17,981 bases of DNA from Chloroflexota bacterium (lineage in GTDB: Bacteria; Chloroflexota; Anaerolineae; Aggregatilineales; UBA3940), in contig DRKO01000009.1 of assembly GCA_011051745.1 (NCBI GenBank), positions 1 to 17,981 of the forward strand, read 5' to 3'. Shown in pieces: positions 7,138 through 16,183 of the stretch (position 1 is its first letter; every line of letters begins with the position of its first letter). The notes beneath the pieces are model-generated. The model did no database searches, was not told the origin of the DNA, and saw only the letters and a list, made by a program, of their open reading frames with translations. The position numbers and the translations under genes were made by a program.

Positions 7138-8544
7138 CTAATCCATCTCTCCCTTTTCATGCCGTTGCAGAACGTCATCAATCGAGCCGGCCATGTAGAA
7201 AAGCTGCTCCGGTATGTGGTCAAGCTCCCCATCCAGAATCATGCGGAAGCCGCGCACCGTCTCATGAATGGGAACGTAACGCCCCTCACGACCGGTGAAC
7301 TGGGTGGCAACGAACATCGGCTGGGAGAGGAAGCGCTGGATTTTACGGGCACGGGCCACGATGAGCTTATCCTCCTCGGAAAGCTCGTCAATGCCGAGGA
7401 TCGCGATGATGTCCTGCAGATCGCGGTAACGCTGAAGGACGCGCTGTACCTCACGGGCCGTGTTGTAATGCTCCTCGCCGACGATATCCGGCTGAAGGAT
7501 ACGGCTGGAACTGGCGAGCGGGTCAACCGCCGGATAAAGGCCCTGCTCGGCGATAGACCGCTCCAGAGCGATGGTAGCGTCCAGATGGGTGAAGGTCGCC
7601 ACAGGGGCCGGGTCGGAGTAGTCATCCGCCGGGACGTAGACGGCCTGCATCGAGGTGATGGAGCCTTTGCGCGTGCTCGTGATGCGCTCCTGAAGTTCGC
7701 CCATCTCCGTCGCCAGCGTGGGCTGGTATCCCACCGCCGAGGGCATACGGCCCAGCAGCGCCGATACCTCAGAACCGGCCAGCGAGAAGCGGTAGATGTT
7801 GTCAATAAAGAGCAGCACGTCGCGCCCCTGATCACGGAAGTACTCGGCGTTCGCCAGCCCCGCCAGCGCCACTCTCAGGCGCACACCCGGAGGCTCGTTC
7901 ATCTGGCCGAAGACCATCACGGTCTTGTCAATCACGCCGCTCTCTATCATCTCATGATAGAGCTGGGTTCCCTCACGGGTACGTTCCCCTACCCCCGCGA
8001 AGACGGAAAAGCCGCCGTGCTCGGTGGCAATCGAGCGGATCAGTTCCATGATGATGACGGTCTTCCCGACGCCCGCACCGCCGAAGATGCCGGTTTTACC
8101 TCCCTTGGTGAAGGGGGCGATCAGGTCAATCACCTTCAGGCCGGTCTCGAAGACCTCTGTGGTCGTAGACTGCTCGTCAAAGCCGGGAGGGTCGCGGTGG
8201 ATAGGATAGTAAATCCTGGCCTCAACCTCGCCCTTCCCATCAATGGGACGGCCCAGCACGTTGAACACCCGCCCCAGAGACGCCTCACCGACGGGAACAC
8301 GGATCGGTCCCCCGGTCGCGATTGCCTCGACGCCGCGCGGCAGGCCATCGGTGGTATCCATCGCGACGGTGCGCACCCGGTGGTTTCCCAGATCGGTCTG
8401 CACCTCCAGGATCAAAGGCTCTCCCCCATCACGGGGAACCTCAATCGCATCAAAGATATCGGGCATGCCGTCAGGTGGAAACTCGCAGTCAACAACAGCC
8501 CCCAGAACCTGAACGACTTTTCCCTTGCTGCGCTCTTTCGTCAT
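7138..8544 (-). CDS. atpD: F1Fo ATP synthase beta subunit
   Basis: Catalytic subunit of the F1 head that makes ATP from ADP and phosphate. At 468 aa it has normal length. P-loop GGAGVGKT is at 155-162, GERTREGTQLYHEM begins with catalytic Glu187 (E. coli Glu181), Walker B-type LLFIDNIYRFSLAGSEVSALLGRMPSAVGYQPTLA starts near 244, and the DELSEED loop that contacts gamma is intact at 387-393. Small deviations from the commonest wording (ALAGLANAEYF, FIDNIYRF) do not touch catalytic residues. GAGGAG lies 5 nt before the ATG. It sits 29 nt after atpG and before atpC, the usual order. A long open frame on the opposite strand across this gene is only its shadow. Confidence 0.98.
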   Translation of the reverse strand: MTKERSKGKVVQVLGAVVDCEFPPDGMPDIFDAIEVPRDGGEPLILEVQTDLGNHRVRTVAMDTTDGLPRGVEAIATGGPIRVPVGEASLGRVFNVLGRPIDGKGEVEARIYYPIHRDPPGFDEQSTTTEVFETGLKVIDLIAPFTKGGKTGIFGGAGVGKTVIIMELIRSIATEHGGFSVFAGVGERTREGTQLYHEMIESGVIDKTVMVFGQMNEPPGVRLRVALAGLANAEYFRDQGRDVLLFIDNIYRFSLAGSEVSALLGRMPSAVGYQPTLATEMGELQERITSTRKGSITSMQAVYVPADDYSDPAPVATFTHLDATIALERSIAEQGLYPAVDPLASSSRILQPDIVGEEHYNTAREVQRVLQRYRDLQDIIAILGIDELSEEDKLIVARARKIQRFLSQPMFVATQFTGREGRYVPIHETVRGFRMILDGELDHIPEQLFYMAGSIDDVLQRHEKGEMD

Positions 8545-8573
8545 CCTAGCTCCTCTTACTGTGGATTTCCGTA

Positions 8574-9461
8574 TTATGACTTTGCCTGAGCCAGCGCCTC
8601 CGCGCCACCCACGATGTCGAGAATCTCGCTCGTGATGGCAAGCTGACGCGCTTTGTTGTAGCTGAGCGTCAGGTCATCTACCAGCGCATTGGCGTTTTCG
8701 GTGGCGTTCCGCATGGCGACCATGCGGGCCGAATGTTCGCTCGCCAGCGCCTCGAGCAAGCTCTGGTACAGGATCAACTCAACGAAACGGGGCAGAATCT
8801 CATCGAGCACGGAACGGGGGTCGGGCTCAAAGCTGTAGACGGCCCTCGGCTCTCCCTGAGGCTGTTCCTCCTCCACCAGCGTGTGGCTGTGCAGGGGCAA
8901 CAACCGCCGGATTTTCGGCTGCTGGCGCAGGGTGTTGATGAAGCGGGTATACGCGATGTGCACCTCGTCCACTGCGCCGGTCAGGAAATCATCCACAGCC
9001 GCCCGCGTGATGGGGGTGATGTCAAGGATCGAGGGGGCGGGCGGCAGGTTGGAAAACTCGGCGACAAGCGTCGCGCCTCGCCGCACCATCAGGTCCCGGC
9101 CTTTGCGCCCCACCGTGATGTAGCGCACAGGGACCTTCTGGGCCTGCTCGAACTCCACCGCCTCGCGGATAACGTTCGCGTTGTACGGCCCCGCCAGGCC
9201 CCGATCGCTCGTGATCAGAATCAGAGTGATGTTCTTCACGTCCGGGCGTTCGGTCAGGAGCGGATGCTCGAACGTCCCATCGCGCCGACGACCGAGGTCC
9301 TCCAGAATGCTCGAAGCCGCTTCAGCGTATGCCCGGCTCGCCAGCGCCTGACTCTGCGCCCTCTGCACCCGTGAAGCCGAGACGGCCTCCAGGGCTCCCG
9401 TCACCTTCGCGATGTTCTTGATGCTCCGGATTCGTCGCCGGATCTCACGTGCAGTAGCCAT
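8574..9461 (-). CDS. atpG: F1Fo ATP synthase gamma subunit
   Basis: Rotor shaft of the F1 head. The 295-aa product has the conserved N-terminal helix (MATAREIRRRIRSIKNIAKVTGALEAVSASRVQRAQ) and the conserved C-terminal helix (RMVAMRNATENANALVDDLTLSYNKARQLAITSEILDIVGGAEAL); these form the coiled coil inside the alpha/beta ring. The central Rossmann-like region contains LILITSDRGLAGPYNANVIREA. Length is within the family range, with a slightly extended middle (about 195-225, acidic and Pro-containing: EEEQPQGEPRAVYSFEPDPRS). The ribosome site is weak (GTGAG), so translation may depend partly on atpA, whose stop is 21 nt upstream. Confidence 0.97.
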   Translation of the reverse strand: MATAREIRRRIRSIKNIAKVTGALEAVSASRVQRAQSQALASRAYAEAASSILEDLGRRRDGTFEHPLLTERPDVKNITLILITSDRGLAGPYNANVIREAVEFEQAQKVPVRYITVGRKGRDLMVRRGATLVAEFSNLPPAPSILDITPITRAAVDDFLTGAVDEVHIAYTRFINTLRQQPKIRRLLPLHSHTLVEEEQPQGEPRAVYSFEPDPRSVLDEILPRFVELILYQSLLEALASEHSARMVAMRNATENANALVDDLTLSYNKARQLAITSEILDIVGGAEALAQAKS

Positions 9462-9482
9462 GACGACTCACTTTGCCCTGTG

Positions 9483-10991
9483 CTAGCTCCAGCCGGCGTT
9501 AAACTCTTCAATCGCGGCCTGAAGTTGCTGCTCGATCTCATCCGTCAGGACGTATTCCTTGCTGATGGCCTCCGCGACTTCCGGGTGCTGGGCGGCCATG
9601 TACTGCAGGAAACTCGTCTCCCACTCGCGGACGCGCTCAACGGGCACTTCGTCCAGAAAGCCGCGCGTTCCGGCGTAGATCACCATGATCTGATCGGTGA
9701 GCGGGACGGGCGAATACTGTGGCTGCTTGAGGATTTCGGTCAGCCGCATACCACGATCGATCTGCTCCTGAGTGGCCTTATCCAGGTCTGAGCCGAACTG
9801 AGCGAAGGCGGCCAGATTGCGGAACTGCGCCATCTCCAGACGCAAACGACCGGCGACCTGCTTCATCGCCTTGCGCTGCGCATCGCCACCCACACGGCTT
9901 ACCGAGAGACCGGTATTGACGGCGGGGCGAATGCCTGCATAGAAGAGATCGCTTTCCAGATAGATCTGGCCGTCGGTGATGGAGATCACATTGGTGGGGA
10001 TATAGGCGGATACGTCGCCCAGCAGAGTCTCGATGATCGGGAGGGCCGTCAGGCTGCCGCCGCCGCGATCGTCGGAAAGCTGGGCCGCTCGCTCCAGAAG
10101 GCGGGAGTGCAGATAGAAAACGTCACCGGGGTATGCCTCACGCCCCGGCGGACGGCGGAGCAGCAGCGAAACCTGACGGTACGCCCAGGCGTGCTTGGAG
10201 AGGTCATCGTAAACGACCAGCGCATCCTGTCCCTTCTCCATAAAGTACTCGCCCATCGCGCAGCCCGCGTAAGGGGCGAGGTACTGAAGCGCCGCCGGGT
10301 CAGCAGCCGAGGCCAGCACCACGATGGTGTAATCCATCGCGCCGAACGACTCAAGTGTGGCGACCACGCGGGCGATCTGAGCGCGTTTCTGGCCGATGGC
10401 GACGTAGATGCAGATCACATCTTCACCGCGCTGGTTGATGATGGTGTCAATCGCGATAGCCGTTTTGCCTGTCTGGCGGTCGCCGATGATCAACTCACGC
10501 TGTCCGCGTCCGATTGGGATCATCGCGTCAATGGCCTTGATCCCCGTCTGGAGCGGGCGGTACACATTACGCCGCTCGATCACGCCAGGGGCGATGCGCT
10601 CGGTCGGGAAATACTCATCCGATTCAATCGGCCCCTTACCGTCAATCGCGTTACCGAGCGGATCAACCACGCGCCCGATCAGCGCCTCGCCAACCGGCAC
10701 GGAGGAGACGCGCCCCAGAGCTCTCACCAGGCTCCCTTCGCCGATGTCGGCGTACTCGCCCATGATGATCACGCCGACTTCGTCTTCCTCGAGGTTGAAG
10801 GCAACGCCCAGCGTGCCGTTGGCGAACTCTACGAGTTCCTGGCTTCGGACACCCGTCAGGCCGGTGACCCGCGCGATGCCGTCCCCGATCTCAAGCACCT
10901 CACCGACGCTCGCCACCGTGAGCGAGGGCTGAAACTTCTCGATCTGCGCCTTCAGTTGCTCTGCCAGGTCTTTGGAGATATTTGTTGCCAT
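9483..10991 (-). CDS. atpA: F1Fo ATP synthase alpha subunit
   Basis: Non-catalytic nucleotide-binding subunit of the F1 head, 502 aa. P-loop GDRQTGKT is at 170-177. The arginine finger that reaches the catalytic site is Arg366 in SVSRVGGDAQ (E. coli Arg376). The N-terminal barrel (IGDGIARVTGLTGVRSQELVEF) and the segment YDDLSKHAWAYRQVSLLLRRPPGREAYPGDVFYLHSRLLERAA are as expected. It is the first gene of a four-gene F1 block. The genes usually found just before it in the standard atpB-E-F-H-A-G-D-C order are absent: the next gene upstream on this strand is proC. A 215-nt spacer upstream holds a predicted promoter, an inverted repeat and a Rex-like site. The ATG follows GGGAGAAAAG closely. Confidence 0.98.
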   Translation of the reverse strand: MATNISKDLAEQLKAQIEKFQPSLTVASVGEVLEIGDGIARVTGLTGVRSQELVEFANGTLGVAFNLEEDEVGVIIMGEYADIGEGSLVRALGRVSSVPVGEALIGRVVDPLGNAIDGKGPIESDEYFPTERIAPGVIERRNVYRPLQTGIKAIDAMIPIGRGQRELIIGDRQTGKTAIAIDTIINQRGEDVICIYVAIGQKRAQIARVVATLESFGAMDYTIVVLASAADPAALQYLAPYAGCAMGEYFMEKGQDALVVYDDLSKHAWAYRQVSLLLRRPPGREAYPGDVFYLHSRLLERAAQLSDDRGGGSLTALPIIETLLGDVSAYIPTNVISITDGQIYLESDLFYAGIRPAVNTGLSVSRVGGDAQRKAMKQVAGRLRLEMAQFRNLAAFAQFGSDLDKATQEQIDRGMRLTEILKQPQYSPVPLTDQIMVIYAGTRGFLDEVPVERVREWETSFLQYMAAQHPEVAEAISKEYVLTDEIEQQLQAAIEEFNAGWS

Positions 10992-11108
10992 CTTTTCTCC
11001 CAGCGTTTGACTCGTCTCGGTCAGTTATCAGGTGATGGGGGCAATGTCTGGAGAGTGGTAAGTATACGTCTTCCCCACCATCAACGCTCTGTCATGCGGG
11101 TTTCAGAC

Positions 11109-11138
11109 GACGCTCCTCCCTGTGGTCTGGAGGACGTC
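11109..11138 (-). promoter_or_regulatory. Hairpin in the atpA leader
   Basis: GGAGGACGTC (11129-11138) pairs with GACGCTCCTCC (11109-11119), giving 10 pairs with one bulged base and a 9-nt loop. It lies in the predicted atpA leader, about 120 nt before the gene. No U-run follows, so it does not look like a terminator; it may stabilise or regulate the message. Confidence 0.35.
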
Positions 11139-11154
11139 CGTAAAGCTCCCTCAA

Positions 11155-11183
11155 ATTCTACCTAAACCTGTCCGGTTTGCCCA
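11155..11183 (-). promoter_or_regulatory. Predicted atpAGDC promoter with spacer inverted repeat
   Basis: On the minus strand, TGGGCA (11178-11183, 4 of 6) is 17 bases from TAGAAT (11155-11160, 5 of 6). The leader would be about 155 nt. The spacer contains AAACC-N5-GGTTT (11164-11178), an operator-like inverted repeat, and the -35 lies inside a Rex-like site. Confidence 0.5.
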
Positions 11184-11194
11184 CCTTTTCACAA
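11177..11194. promoter_or_regulatory. Rex-like operator over the atpA -35
   Basis: On the minus strand it reads TTGTGAAAAGGTGGGCAA: first half 7 of 7, second half 4 of 7 against TTGTGAA-N4-TTCACAA. It is the best of the three candidates in this window. Rex control of an atp operon is known in Streptomyces coelicolor, which makes the position sensible. The same bases can also fold as a weak hairpin after proC, so the match could be incidental. Confidence 0.45.
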
Positions 11195-11206
11195 GGGGCG
11201 GGGCCG

Positions 11207-12064
11207 TCACCCTTCTTCGGGCGAACGACCGGCCAGACGGGGCGGAATCTCACCCCCGCCAAGCGCAACCGAGCGCTGGTAAGCGGCCCAGATCGCGCGG
11301 GAGACGACCGTCCGCAGCCCTCCCTTCTCCATATGATAGAGCGCTTCCGCGCTGGTTCCGCCGGGGGAAGTCACCTCGTTGCGCAGGGTGGCCGGGTGGC
11401 GGGGCGACTGGCGGGCGTATTCAATCGTGCCCCGCATGGTCTGCAAAACCAGCTTCTTGGCGATCCGGCGCGGGAATCCCAGATGCACCCCCGCGTCAAT
11501 CATGGCCTCCATAAAGAGGAGCACATAAGCCGGGCCTGTGCCGCTCAGAGCGGTTGCCATATCCAGATAGCTTTCATCGTCCACGAAGACCGTCTCACCC
11601 AGCGCCCCCAGCACCGACCGGGTCTGATCGAGCTGTTCGTCGGTCACCTCGTCGGTTGCCGTCCAGACGGTGATCCCCTCCCCGATCTGGGCCGGGGTGT
11701 TGGGCATGGCGCGTACCACCGCCGCGTGGGCCAGCCCGTCGGCGATCGTCTTAATGCGAACTCCGGCCACGATGGAGAGCACCAGCGCCCGCGAGCGGAT
11801 CGCTCCCCGCAGCTCCGGCAGAACGTGCTCAATGACCTGCGGCTTGACGGAGAGCACTACCACATCACGATTCTGAACGGCCTTCCGGTTATCGGTCTCC
11901 CAGTTGACGCCGTACTGCTCCTCCAGTGCCCGGCCCCGTTCCGGGCGGGGACCGGATGCCATAAGCTGATCCGGCGAGACCAGTTCCTGCCGGAGCAGGC
12001 CCTTGATCATAGCCTCGGCCATCACGCCGCTACCGACGAAAGCGATTTGTTTTCCAGACAGCAT
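11207..12064 (-). CDS. proC: Pyrroline-5-carboxylate reductase
   Basis: Last step of proline synthesis: reduces 1-pyrroline-5-carboxylate with NAD(P)H in the cytoplasm. The 285-aa product starts at the ATG at 12064, chosen because GGAGG lies 7 nt upstream and MLSGKQIAFVGSGVMAEAM is the standard N-terminus; the open frame extends 29 codons further but with Pro/Gly-rich sequence unlike the family. The dinucleotide-binding loop GSGVMAEA is at 11-18, VKPQ at 73-76, AMPNTPAQIGEG at 119-130, SGTGPAY at 174-180 and the family signature TSPGGTSAEAL at 232-242. It is 83 nt after the SDR gene and 215 nt before atpA. Co-transcription with the SDR gene is likely; linkage to atpA is less so, since atpA has its own promoter. 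Confidence 0.96.
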   Translation of the reverse strand: MLSGKQIAFVGSGVMAEAMIKGLLRQELVSPDQLMASGPRPERGRALEEQYGVNWETDNRKAVQNRDVVVLSVKPQVIEHVLPELRGAIRSRALVLSIVAGVRIKTIADGLAHAAVVRAMPNTPAQIGEGITVWTATDEVTDEQLDQTRSVLGALGETVFVDDESYLDMATALSGTGPAYVLLFMEAMIDAGVHLGFPRRIAKKLVLQTMRGTIEYARQSPRHPATLRNEVTSPGGTSAEALYHMEKGGLRTVVSRAIWAAYQRSVALGGGEIPPRLAGRSPEEG

Positions 12065-12147
12065 AGAGATACCTCCCCCGGGTGGTATTTGGTGGCGGGG
12101 GGCAGGAAGGGGACACGTCATATTCCACACCGCCCCCCTGCCCCGCT

Positions 12148-13092
12148 TCACCAGCGTTGGGTGAAAATATAGCGTAACAACTCCAGCGCATAGCGCCGGT
12201 TCTCCATGTAGCGATCCAGCAGCCCGATGTCAAAGGTCGCGGGGCGAAACCCGAAGACCCGCTCGATAGTCCCCAGCTCGGAAGTCTGATTGGTCGAGAG
12301 CATCTCGATCCAGTACTCCGTGAAAGGCCAGCGTGCAAAGAGACCATCCAGAAACCACGCCCCGGCCTGATTCACCAGCAGCGGGAGCCCGATAATGGGC
12401 CTCCGGCTGCGGGCGGCGTGCATCACGCGCAGCACAACCCGCCGATAGCTCAAAAGCTCCGGCCCGCCGAGCGAGAGGGTAGCGTCAATCAGGCTCAGGT
12501 CCTCCAGCGACATCGCGAGGCAGGTAACGAGGTCTTCCACCCACAGGGGTTGCAGGATCATCTCCCCATCCCCCGGCACAAAGTAAACGGGAAAGGCGCG
12601 GGCGAGCATCGCGATGTGCTCACTGAAGCGGTCTCCTTTCCCGAAGAGCACACTTGAGCGGAAGATCGTATAGGCAAGCCCGCTGCGCCGGATGACATCC
12701 TCGATCTCCCCTTTGGCCCGGAGAACGGGGAAAGCCGAGGCCCGGTCGGCTCCAACCCGGCTGACGTAAATCAGCCGCCCGATGCGGGCCGCCAGCCCGG
12801 CCTCGACCACGGCGTGGATGCTGGCGATATCCACGTCCTCCAGTTGGGCATGGCGACCGCGTGTCTCAGTCCCGACCAGATGAAAGACGGTATGGACGCC
12901 GTCCATCGCCGCCAGCAGCGAGTCCACATCGGTGATCTTGCCCACCATGGCATGCACAGGCACGCCGCGTGGCAGGCGCGTTGTATCGCTTCCGGGTCGA
13001 AGCAGGACGCGAACCTGCAGGCCCGCATCACCTGCCAGACGACGCACCAGATGGCGCCCTACAAAACCTGTTGCACCGGTGACAAGGATCAT
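12148..13092 (-). CDS. Atypical SDR, NAD(P)-binding NDUFA9/NmrA-like protein
   Basis: The 314-aa protein has a Rossmann fold with the glycine motif GATGFVG (6-12) right after the first strand. It belongs to the atypical/extended SDR group that includes the complex I accessory protein NDUFA9 and sugar-nucleotide epimerase relatives. The middle has GRLIYVSRVGA and LRAKGEIEDVIRRSGLAYTIFRSSVLFG. The Tyr-X3-Lys catalytic pair of classical SDRs is not in its usual place, so it may bind a nucleotide cofactor without classical chemistry. The C-terminal third (PIIGLPLLVNQAGAWFLDGLFARWPFTEYWIEML) is hydrophobic and may touch the membrane. The ribosome site before the ATG is poor. Substrate and pathway are unknown. 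The link to proC is positional only. Confidence 0.85.
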   Translation of the reverse strand: MILVTGATGFVGRHLVRRLAGDAGLQVRVLLRPGSDTTRLPRGVPVHAMVGKITDVDSLLAAMDGVHTVFHLVGTETRGRHAQLEDVDIASIHAVVEAGLAARIGRLIYVSRVGADRASAFPVLRAKGEIEDVIRRSGLAYTIFRSSVLFGKGDRFSEHIAMLARAFPVYFVPGDGEMILQPLWVEDLVTCLAMSLEDLSLIDATLSLGGPELLSYRRVVLRVMHAARSRRPIIGLPLLVNQAGAWFLDGLFARWPFTEYWIEMLSTNQTSELGTIERVFGFRPATFDIGLLDRYMENRRYALELLRYIFTQRW

Positions 13093-13169
13093 CGTGTGGG
13101 AAACTCTGAGTGGGGCCCCCTGTGTGGCCTCGGTTGATGGGTACGGATGAGTACAAGAGAACAGGGATG

Positions 13170-13199
13170 ATTATAACGCCCGGACAGCCTGTGACACAA
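13170..13199 (-). promoter_or_regulatory. Predicted promoter of the SDR-proC genes
   Basis: On the minus strand there is a perfect TATAAT at 13170-13175, with TTGTGT (13194-13199) 18 bases upstream. Transcription would start near 13163, giving a leader of about 70 nt. Confidence 0.55.
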
Positions 13200-13463
13200 A
13201 GAACACACAGCCTCCCCACCTCCCGCGCCGGATGTCCGTACCCGTCCGGCGGAGATTACCATCAGAATGAACGCATCTTTGTGCCGATAAGACGGTTTAT
13301 ATTTATAACCAGGGGCACGTAAACGCCAGTGAATCTCCGAGACCCGCCTGACCGTCCCCCGACCGACCGGAATCCAGTGCCCGCCATCAGAGCACAATCC
13401 TGCCCGGAGCTCTCACGCCTGTGATATCCGTTCCAACCTCGCAGGTTGCCGACGGTGATTTAG

Positions 13464-13490
13464 CCTGTCCGGGCAAAGACAGGGTACAAT
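13464..13490 (+). promoter_or_regulatory. Inverted repeat next to a possible fabF -10
   Basis: TACAAT (13485-13490) is a good -10, but no good -35 is seen 16-18 bases upstream. That position is instead occupied by CCTGTC-N8-GACAGG (13464-13483). An activator or repressor could bind there and control fabF-fabH. Transcription would start near 13497, about 140 nt before fabF. Confidence 0.4.
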
Positions 13491-13589
13491 TAGCGGCGAA
13501 CGGGTCCCGGCAATCGGGCAAAGGCAATAAGCCCCGGGTGAGGAACACAGGGAGAATATCCGCCCACGCACGAAGGCGACAAACGGGGC

Positions 13590-13640
13590 AGGAGGAAAGC
13601 GCGACGGAATCCGTCGCTACTTATGCATGGAGAGATGATG
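13590..13640 (+). promoter_or_regulatory. fabF translation-start region with perfect palindrome
   Basis: A strong AGGAGG (13590-13595) is followed by GCGACGGA-A-TCCGTCGC (13601-13617), then by ATG at 13623 and by GGAGAG-ATG-ATG (in-frame ATGs at 13635 and 13638). The last ATG has its own close ribosome site. If the palindrome folds in RNA, AGGAGG comes to about 10 nt from the first ATG, which would make that start usable too. Confidence 0.45.
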
Positions 13641-14877
13641 AACGAACGACGTGTTGTCATTACTGGGCTGGGCATTGTATGCCCGGTAGGCAATGATATT
13701 GAGACAACCTGGCAGGCACTCATGAAGGGGCAATCGGGCGTCGGGCCGATCACCCTGTTTGATGCCTCTGATCTTAAAACCCGCTTCGCTGCCGAAGTGA
13801 AGGACTTCGACGCCCGCGCCCTCTTCGGCTCGCGTGAAGCGCGACGGATGGATCGCTTTACTCACTTCGCGCTGGCGGCGGCCCTTCAGGCCCTTGAGGA
13901 CAGCCAGCTTGACCTCGACACCACCGATCGGGATCGCGTCGGCGTTGTGATGGGGAGCGGGATCGGCGGCGTGGGCACGCTCCTTGTTGAGGCCGAGAAG
14001 CTTTTCCGGCAGGGCAGCCAGTGGATCAGCCCCCACCTGGTTCCCATGATGCTCCCCGATACCGCTCCGGCCAAAATCGCCATCCATCTGGGCCTGCGCG
14101 GCCCGAACATGAGCATTGCCACCGCCTGTGCCTCCGGCAACAACGCCATCGGCGAGGCCGCCGCGATGATACGACGCGGGGCCGCTGACATCATGTTTAC
14201 CGGCGGGGCAGAAGCCGGGATCGTCAAGCTGGCAATGGCGGGCTTCAGCAACATGGGAGCCCTCTCCCAGCGAAACGAGGACCCACAGCGTGCCTCGCGG
14301 CCCTTCGACCGGGACCGGGATGGCTTCGTGGCGGGTGAAGGCGCGGGTGTCCTTGTGATCGAAAGCGAGGAACACGCACGCCAGCGCGGCGCGCGCATCT
14401 ACGCCGAAGTGCTGGGCTACGGCGCATCAGCCGACGCCTACCACATCACCGCTCCTCTGGAGAACGGCGAGGGTGCGATCATCGCGATGCAGAAGGCGCT
14501 GGACGATGCAGGTATCTCACCGGAGGACGTGGATTACATCAACGCTCACGGCACAAGCACGAAGCTCAACGACCGCTCGGAGACGCACGCCATCAAGCAG
14601 GTGTTCGGAGAAGCCGCTTACGACGTGGCGATCAGTTCGACCAAGAGCATGACCGGCCACCTGCTCGGCGCAGCCGGGGCCATCGAAGCCATCTTCTGCG
14701 CCAAGGCCATCGAGACCGACTACGCGCCCCCCACCATTAACTACGAGACCCCCGACCCGGAGTGCGACCTGGACTATGTGCCTAACGAGGCCCGCAGGAT
14801 GACCATCAACGTCGCCATGTCTAATTCATTCGGGTTTGGCGGGCACAACGCCTGCCTGATACTGGGGCAATACGGCA

Positions 14878-14897
<20 letters not shown>
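13638..14897 (+). CDS. fabF: 3-oxoacyl-[ACP] synthase II
   Basis: Condensing enzyme for fatty-acid chain elongation: joins acyl-enzyme with malonyl-ACP, releasing CO2. From the chosen ATG (13638) it is 419 aa, normal for FabF; a start at 13623 would add MHGEM. The beginning MNERRVVITGLGIVCPVGND is classical. Catalytic residues are all present: Cys164 in TACASG, His304 in NAHGTST, Lys336 and His341 in STKSMTGHLLGAAG, and the gating loop SNSFGFGGHN near the C-terminus (396-404). The gene overlaps fabH by 20 nt. No acpP, fabD or fabG gene is adjacent, so the pathway is split over the genome. Confidence 0.97.
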
Positions 14898-16107
<1,210 letters not shown>

Positions 16108-16119
16108 CGGCTGACTTAC

Positions 16120-16162
16120 CGCCAGCCGCCGACCCCGGCACAGGTCTGATCGGCGGCTGGCG
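16120..16162. terminator. Long hairpin between convergent fabH and sppA
   Basis: CGCCAGCCGCCGA (16120-16132) and TCGGCGGCTGGCG (16150-16162) form a perfect 13-bp stem with a 17-nt loop. It lies 13 nt after the fabH stop and 22 nt after the sppA stop. No U-run follows on either strand, so it may be a non-canonical two-way terminator or a 3'-end stabiliser. A smaller stem (CCCCC/GGGGG) follows at about 16170-16184. Confidence 0.55.
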
Positions 16163-16183
16163 TGATCTTCCCCCTGCCGGGGG

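Larger units (their letters stand above)
13093..13637. other. Divergent spacer between the SDR gene and fabF
   Basis: A 545-nt non-coding stretch; short open frames here lack ribosome sites and family features. Seen in it: the SDR promoter; a 7-bp inverted repeat CGCCGGA/TCCGGCG with a 12-nt gap (13226-13251); an AT-rich island with imperfect dyad GGTTTATATTTATAACC (about 13294-13310) in otherwise GC-rich DNA; a 6-bp inverted repeat just before a TACAAT box (13464-13490); and an 8-bp palindrome before fabF (13601-13617). Confidence 0.6.

Noticed and set aside
6274..8589. 771-codon open frame on the plus strand across atpC and atpD
   Set aside because: It is antisense to two clear genes, has no family features, and reflects codon bias of the GC-rich genes opposite it.
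13188..13200. Rex site before the SDR gene (TTTGTGTCACAGG)
   Set aside because: The half-sites overlap instead of being spaced as in a Rex operator; it is better read as part of the promoter.
13617..14375. 252-codon open frame on the minus strand opposite fabF
   Set aside because: Shadow of fabF, which has all its catalytic residues in the plus frame.
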